This document shows, one piece after another, positions 6,092-9,026 of a DNA stretch of 9,026 bases. This stretch comes from Gemmatimonadota bacterium (GTDB lineage: Bacteria > Gemmatimonadota > Gemmatimonadetes > Gemmatimonadales > GWC2-71-9): NCBI GenBank assembly GCA_003221825.1, contig QHUE01000038.1, positions 1 through 9,026 of the forward strand, written 5' to 3'. The notes under the pieces are model-generated. The model had not been told where the DNA came from. It saw nothing but the letters and a program-made list of their open reading frames with translations, and made no database searches. Position 1 is the stretch's first letter, and the number at the start of each line of letters is the position of its first letter. A program made the position numbers and the translations under genes.

Positions 6092-6096
6092 GGGCC

Positions 6097-6726
6097 ATGC
6101 ACAAGTGGCTGGAACGCTTTCTCGGAGAAACGCAGGCCCGGGTGCTCGGCCTCCTGCGGCGCTCCCGCCGGACCATCACCGGTCTCGCCGAAGCGCTGGG
6201 ACTCACCGACAACGCCGTGCGCATGCACATCGCTGCCCTGCACCGTGACGGCATCGTCGAGCAGGTCGGCACGCAACGCGATACGGGTGGCAAGCCCGCG
6301 CGCCTCTATGGCCTCACGTGCGATGGCGAGGAGCTGTTCCCCAAGGCCTACGCCCTCGTCCTGGCCAAGCTCGTCGAAGAGATCGTGCGGACCCAGGGCC
6401 GCGCGCGCGCGATCGAGCTGTTGCGTGCGGTCGGCGCCCAGGCCGCCGCCGGCGCACGGGCGGGAGCCAATCCCCAACAGCGCATGGAGGCAGCCGCCAG
6501 TGTGTTTCGCGATCTCGGTGCCGACGTCGAAGTAGAAAGAACGGCCGACGGCTGGCGGCTGCACGGATATGGATGCCCGCTCTCCGCGGTGACTTCGGGC
6601 CATCCGGAGATGTGCGAGCTCGGCAAGGCGCTCGTGGAAGAGGTCGCCGGAGCTCCGGTGACGGAATGCTGCCAACGCGGCGAGCACCCGCGCTGCGGGT
6701 TTGAGCTGGCAGGAAGTGCGAAGTGA
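6097..6726 (+). CDS. COG2345-type winged-helix transcriptional regulator with cysteine-rich (probable Fe-S) C-terminus
   Basis: This is a 209-residue predicted repressor. The N-terminal winged helix runs over residues 5-75: TQARVLGLLRRS, then TITGLAEALGLTDNAVRMHI as the helix-turn-helix, then a wing with GGKPARLYGLT. A helical dimerisation region follows. The C-terminal block has C160, C173, C191, C192 and C200 in CPLSAV, MCELGKAL, ECCQRG and PRCGFEL. This layout is that of SufR-like COG2345 regulators, which bind an iron-sulfur cluster and sense redox or iron state. The ATG at 6097 is preferred because the domain begins there and the promoter sits directly before it; there is no Shine-Dalgarno sequence. 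The TGA overlaps the flavoprotein GTG (GTGA, 6723-6726). It probably controls itself, the flavoprotein and the divergent operon through the repeat at 6038-6070. Confidence 0.9.
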   Translation: MHKWLERFLGETQARVLGLLRRSRRTITGLAEALGLTDNAVRMHIAALHRDGIVEQVGTQRDTGGKPARLYGLTCDGEELFPKAYALVLAKLVEEIVRTQGRARAIELLRAVGAQAAAGARAGANPQQRMEAAASVFRDLGADVEVERTADGWRLHGYGCPLSAVTSGHPEMCELGKALVEEVAGAPVTECCQRGEHPRCGFELAGSAK

Positions 6727-7874
6727 CGAGCTATCGCTATCTGATCATCGGCGGCGGCATGACGGCAGATGCAGCCGCGCGCGCTATCCGCGAGACCGAC
6801 GCCACCGGCAGCATCGGGATCATCTCCTCCGACCCGCATCCGCCGTACAACCGCCCGCCATTGTCGAAAGGGTTGTGGAAGGGCGACGATCCTGACAAGA
6901 CCGTCTGGCGCGGCACTGACAAGATCAACGTCGAGCTGCGCCTCGGCCGCCGAGTGACGGCGATCAACGCAAAGCAGAAGACCGTCACCGACGATCGCGG
7001 CAATGTCATCTCGTACGACAAGCTGTTGTTGGCAACGGGTGGCACGCCGCGCCGCCTCCCGATGCAGACGGGGCAGGTCATCTATTATCGCACCTTCGAC
7101 GACTACGTCCGGCTCCGCGCGCTCGCCAACGAAAAGCTGCGGTTCGCCGTCCTCGGCGGTGGATTCATCGGCTCTGAAGTTGGCGCCGCATTGCGCCTGG
7201 TGGGGCGAGATGTCACGCTGCTCGTCCCGGAGGACGGCATCGGCGCGCGCGTGTTCCCGGCCGATCTGTCCAAGTTTCTGGTCGATTACTACCGCGAGCA
7301 GGGCGTCGACGTCCGCACCGGCGAGGGGCTGGCCGACATGCGGCAAAGCGCCGGCAAGGTGAGCTTGCGGACGACGCACGGCAAAGAGCTCCCGGTCGAC
7401 GTCGTCGTCGCGGGTCTCGGCATTCAGCCCAACGTGGAGCTCGCCGAGCAAGCGGGCGTGCGGGTGGAGAACGGGATCGTCGTCGACGAGCTGCTCCGGA
7501 CCAGCACGCCTGATGTCTTCGCGGCCGGTGATGTCGCCAACTTCTTCAATCCGGCACTCGGCACGCGGATGCGCGTCGAGCACGAGGACAACGCCAACGC
7601 GATGGGCGCCGCCGCGGGCCGCTCGATGGCCGGCGCGGGCACGCCCTATACGCATCTGCCCTTCTTTTATTCCGATCTCTTCGCGCTCGGATACGAAGCG
7701 GTAGGTGAGCTGGATCCGCGGCTCGAAACCGAGAGCCATTGGAAAGAGCCGTTCCGCGAGGGCGTCGTCTACTATCTGAAGGACGGCCAGGTGCGCGGCG
7801 TGCTTTTGTGGAATACGTGGGGCCAGGTCGACAACGCGCGCGCGATCATCGGGACGACCGGCCGATTGGAATGA
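6723..7874 (+). CDS. FAD-dependent NAD(P)H oxidoreductase, AIF/ferredoxin-reductase-like
   Basis: This 383-residue pyridine nucleotide-disulfide family flavoprotein lacks the redox-active CxxxxC of disulfide reductases. It has an N-terminal FAD site YLIIGGGMTADAAARAI (residues 6-22), the family signature PPYNRPPLSKGLWKG (40-54), a central NAD(P)H-binding fold with VLGGGFIGSEVGAAL (143-157), and the second FAD motif TSTPDVFAAGDVANF (260-274). The C-terminal part with RVEHEDNANAMG and PFFYSDLFALGYEAVGE is typical of apoptosis-inducing-factor-like and rubredoxin/ferredoxin reductase-like enzymes. It likely passes electrons from NAD(P)H to a small redox partner or quinone; the partner is not evident here. 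The GTG at 6723 overlaps the regulator stop, so the two are translationally coupled. The TGA at 7872-7874 is the first triplet of a heptamer repeat array. Confidence 0.93.
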   Translation: MTSYRYLIIGGGMTADAAARAIRETDATGSIGIISSDPHPPYNRPPLSKGLWKGDDPDKTVWRGTDKINVELRLGRRVTAINAKQKTVTDDRGNVISYDKLLLATGGTPRRLPMQTGQVIYYRTFDDYVRLRALANEKLRFAVLGGGFIGSEVGAALRLVGRDVTLLVPEDGIGARVFPADLSKFLVDYYREQGVDVRTGEGLADMRQSAGKVSLRTTHGKELPVDVVVAGLGIQPNVELAEQAGVRVENGIVVDELLRTSTPDVFAAGDVANFFNPALGTRMRVEHEDNANAMGAAAGRSMAGAGTPYTHLPFFYSDLFALGYEAVGELDPRLETESHWKEPFREGVVYYLKDGQVRGVLLWNTWGQVDNARAIIGTTGRLE

Positions 7875-7911
7875 TCAATGATCATTGGACATTGATCATT
7901 GGACATTGACC
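7872..7911. repeat. Degenerate heptamer tandem array (consensus TGRWCAT)
   Basis: Five heptamers start at 7872, 7879, 7886, 7893 and 7900, followed by a partial TGACC at 7907. The units are TGATCAA once, then TGATCAT and TGGACAT alternating, so the array also reads as a 14-base direct repeat (7880-7893 and 7894-7907). It is sharply AT-richer than its surroundings. It begins exactly at the flavoprotein stop and includes the stop of the convergent MATE gene (7898-7896). Confidence 0.8.
7876..7901. terminator. Hairpin between convergent genes, possible weak bidirectional terminator
   Basis: CAATGATCA (7876-7884) and TGATCATTG (7893-7901) are perfect 9-base inverted arms around an 8-base loop, formed by the heptamer repeats. 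It sits where two convergent genes end. No U-tract follows on either strand and the stem is AT-rich, so a termination role is only possible. Confidence 0.3.
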
Positions 7912-9026
7912 GCGATGTGCCGCCATTGGCCCTGCCGGAACCGCAGCATACTCAGGATGCAGCGCGTGATGTGCCCCGCCAGGATCGCCAGCCAGATATC
8001 GATCGTATCGAGCGTGCCGGTCTGTTGAATCACAAAGCAGATCCCGAGCGGTACGAGAATCTGCGAGATCATCGAGATGTACAGGGGACTCTTGGTGTCT
8101 CCGGTCCCCTGCAGGCCGCCCGTATACGACAGCGCGACGGTGATAAAGAGCCCGGAGAGGCTCAACACGCGCAGCAGCTGCACGCCGATGTCCACCACCA
8201 CCGCGTCGTGCATCCCGAACACCGCCAACAGCTGCCGCGGCAGGAAGAGAAAGAACAACCCGACGAACGCGGCCACGGATAGACCATAGCGCGCCGCGAT
8301 GTGCACGGCCTGATCGGCGCGGTCGGGGTGCCCCGCGCCGAGATTCTGCCCGGCCACCGCCGCCGCCGAGCCCATCAGTCCCACCGATGTCCAGGTGATG
8401 AGCGAGAACAGCTCGGTGTACGACACCGCAAACGCGCCCTGGGCGGCGGCGCTCTGCGCCAGCGATCCGATGAACGACAGCATCAGGACGCCACCGATGT
8501 TCATCGCGATGCCCTGGATCCCCGTGGGCAGACCAAACCGGAACAACTCACGGATAATCGTCCAGTCCGGGCCGAGCCCGCGCCCGCGCGGGAAGGCCAC
8601 GACCCAGCCGCCGGTCCACAGTTTCCAGAGGGCGTAGATCGCCACGAGTCCGGCGGTGATGCAGGTGCCCATCGCCGAGCCGCGGGTTCCGAACGCCGGA
8701 ATCGGTCCCAGTCCCCGGATGAGGACGATATTCAGCAGGAGGTTCAGCACGGTCATCGTGATGCCGAGCAGCATCGGCGTGCGCGCATCGCCGGCCGAGC
8801 GCAGCGCGCCGCCCAGCATGAAGAAGACCATCATGCCGCTCGAGAAGCCGAACATGATCCGGAGGTAAGGCAACGCTTCGGCCTGCACGGCCGGCGAGGC
8901 GTTTACGAGATTGAGCAGCCACGGCGTCGCGAAGTAGCCCAACGGTGCCAGGATGCCGATCGAGATGCCGACGGCCGTGAGAAATGCCTGGTAGACGACG
9001 CGGTCGACCTTATCCGGCTCCCCCGC
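7896..9026 (-). CDS. MATE family multidrug/Na+-driven efflux transporter, N-terminus beyond the window
   Basis: This integral-membrane exporter of the MATE family couples Na+ or H+ entry to export of cationic drugs or metabolites; the substrate cannot be told from sequence. The frame is open to base 9026, giving 376 residues of a protein usually about 450-480 long, so roughly the first 80-90 residues are missing. The visible part starts in a loop with DKVDRVVYQAF. It then shows LPYLRIMFGFSSGMMVFFML, GGALRSAGDARTPM and TVLNLLLNIVLI, all typical of the end of the first MATE half, then GTRGSAMGT. The second half has FGLPTGIQGIAMNIGG and VAGQNLGAGHPDRADQAV, the duplicated counterpart, and ends with TGDTKSPLYISMISQILVPLGI. 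The TTG at 8942 is internal, not a start. The stop lies inside the heptamer array, 21 bases from the flavoprotein stop, in convergent orientation. Confidence 0.93.
   Translation of the reverse strand, partial: AGEPDKVDRVVYQAFLTAVGISIGILAPLGYFATPWLLNLVNASPAVQAEALPYLRIMFGFSSGMMVFFMLGGALRSAGDARTPMLLGITMTVLNLLLNIVLIRGLGPIPAFGTRGSAMGTCITAGLVAIYALWKLWTGGWVVAFPRGRGLGPDWTIIRELFRFGLPTGIQGIAMNIGGVLMLSFIGSLAQSAAAQGAFAVSYTELFSLITWTSVGLMGSAAAVAGQNLGAGHPDRADQAVHIAARYGLSVAAFVGLFFLFLPRQLLAVFGMHDAVVVDIGVQLLRVLSLSGLFITVALSYTGGLQGTGDTKSPLYISMISQILVPLGICFVIQQTGTLDTIDIWLAILAGHITRCILSMLRFRQGQWRHIAVNVQ

Noticed and set aside
5893..6096. In-frame upstream extension of the regulator to 5893.
   Set aside because: It would cross the divergent promoter region and the start of DUF4142. 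The winged-helix domain starts at the ATG at 6097.
6348..7739. 463-residue open frame on the minus strand, the longest antisense frame.
   Set aside because: It is antisense to the regulator and flavoprotein genes, both of which have full family motifs. It is an expected by-product of GC-rich codon use.
7872..7911. CRISPR or replication iterons at the heptamer array.
   Set aside because: Units are contiguous 7-mers without spacers, only five copies, and no cas, rep or partition gene is nearby.
1..9026. tRNA, rRNA, riboswitch, integrase or transposase.
   Set aside because: Nothing on either strand looked like one. No mobile-element gene flanks the copB rearrangement within the window.

Overview
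The window is GC-rich bacterial DNA with dense, tightly packed genes and short intergenic gaps. The gene set is chromosomal and environmental in flavour: ClsC-type phospholipase D, uncharacterised secreted and membrane proteins, a stand-alone 5'-3' exonuclease, a small cupredoxin, a DUF4142 protein, a COG2345-type regulator, an AIF-like flavoprotein and a MATE exporter. This fits a soil or freshwater bacterium; Gemmatimonadota or Acidobacteriota are guesses from the family mix. I see no tRNA, rRNA, CRISPR array, integrase or transposase.

Region 1 (1-690) is the oddest part. The plus strand enters inside a CopB-like copper P-type ATPase and runs through the TGES loop of its actuator domain. 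It then meets, head on at about 359-372, the His-rich N-terminus of what is probably the same ATPase, encoded on the minus strand from a GTG at 628 with a good ribosome binding site. The two pieces are non-overlapping parts of one protein in opposite orientation, joined at a palindromic GGCGCGCC with about 12 bases that code sensibly in both directions. This is either a real inversion inside copB or a fold-back or assembly chimera.

Region 2 (690-5109) is a plus-strand run of four genes: a ClsC-like cardiolipin synthase, an uncharacterised exported protein, a polytopic membrane protein with conserved-looking histidine motifs, and a 5'-3' exonuclease of the Pol I N-terminal/FEN type. The last three are joined by ATGA and GTGA overlaps.

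Region 3 (5106-7874) holds two divergent operons. Leftward, a DUF4142 exported protein is coupled to a small type I copper protein. Rightward, a winged-helix regulator with a cysteine-rich C-terminus (probably Fe-S binding) is coupled to an FAD/NAD(P)H reductase. The 122-base gap between them carries a near-perfect spaced inverted repeat. Each arm holds a -35-like hexamer facing outward, so one bound regulator could control both operons. The rightward promoter lies so close to the ATG that its mRNA should be leaderless.

Region 4 (7872-9026): an AT-rich run of five degenerate heptamers supplies the stop codons of both the flavoprotein gene and the convergent MATE exporter gene, whose 5' end lies beyond the window. 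Common themes are redox and copper handling around regions 1 and 3, and envelope or membrane functions in regions 2 and 4.
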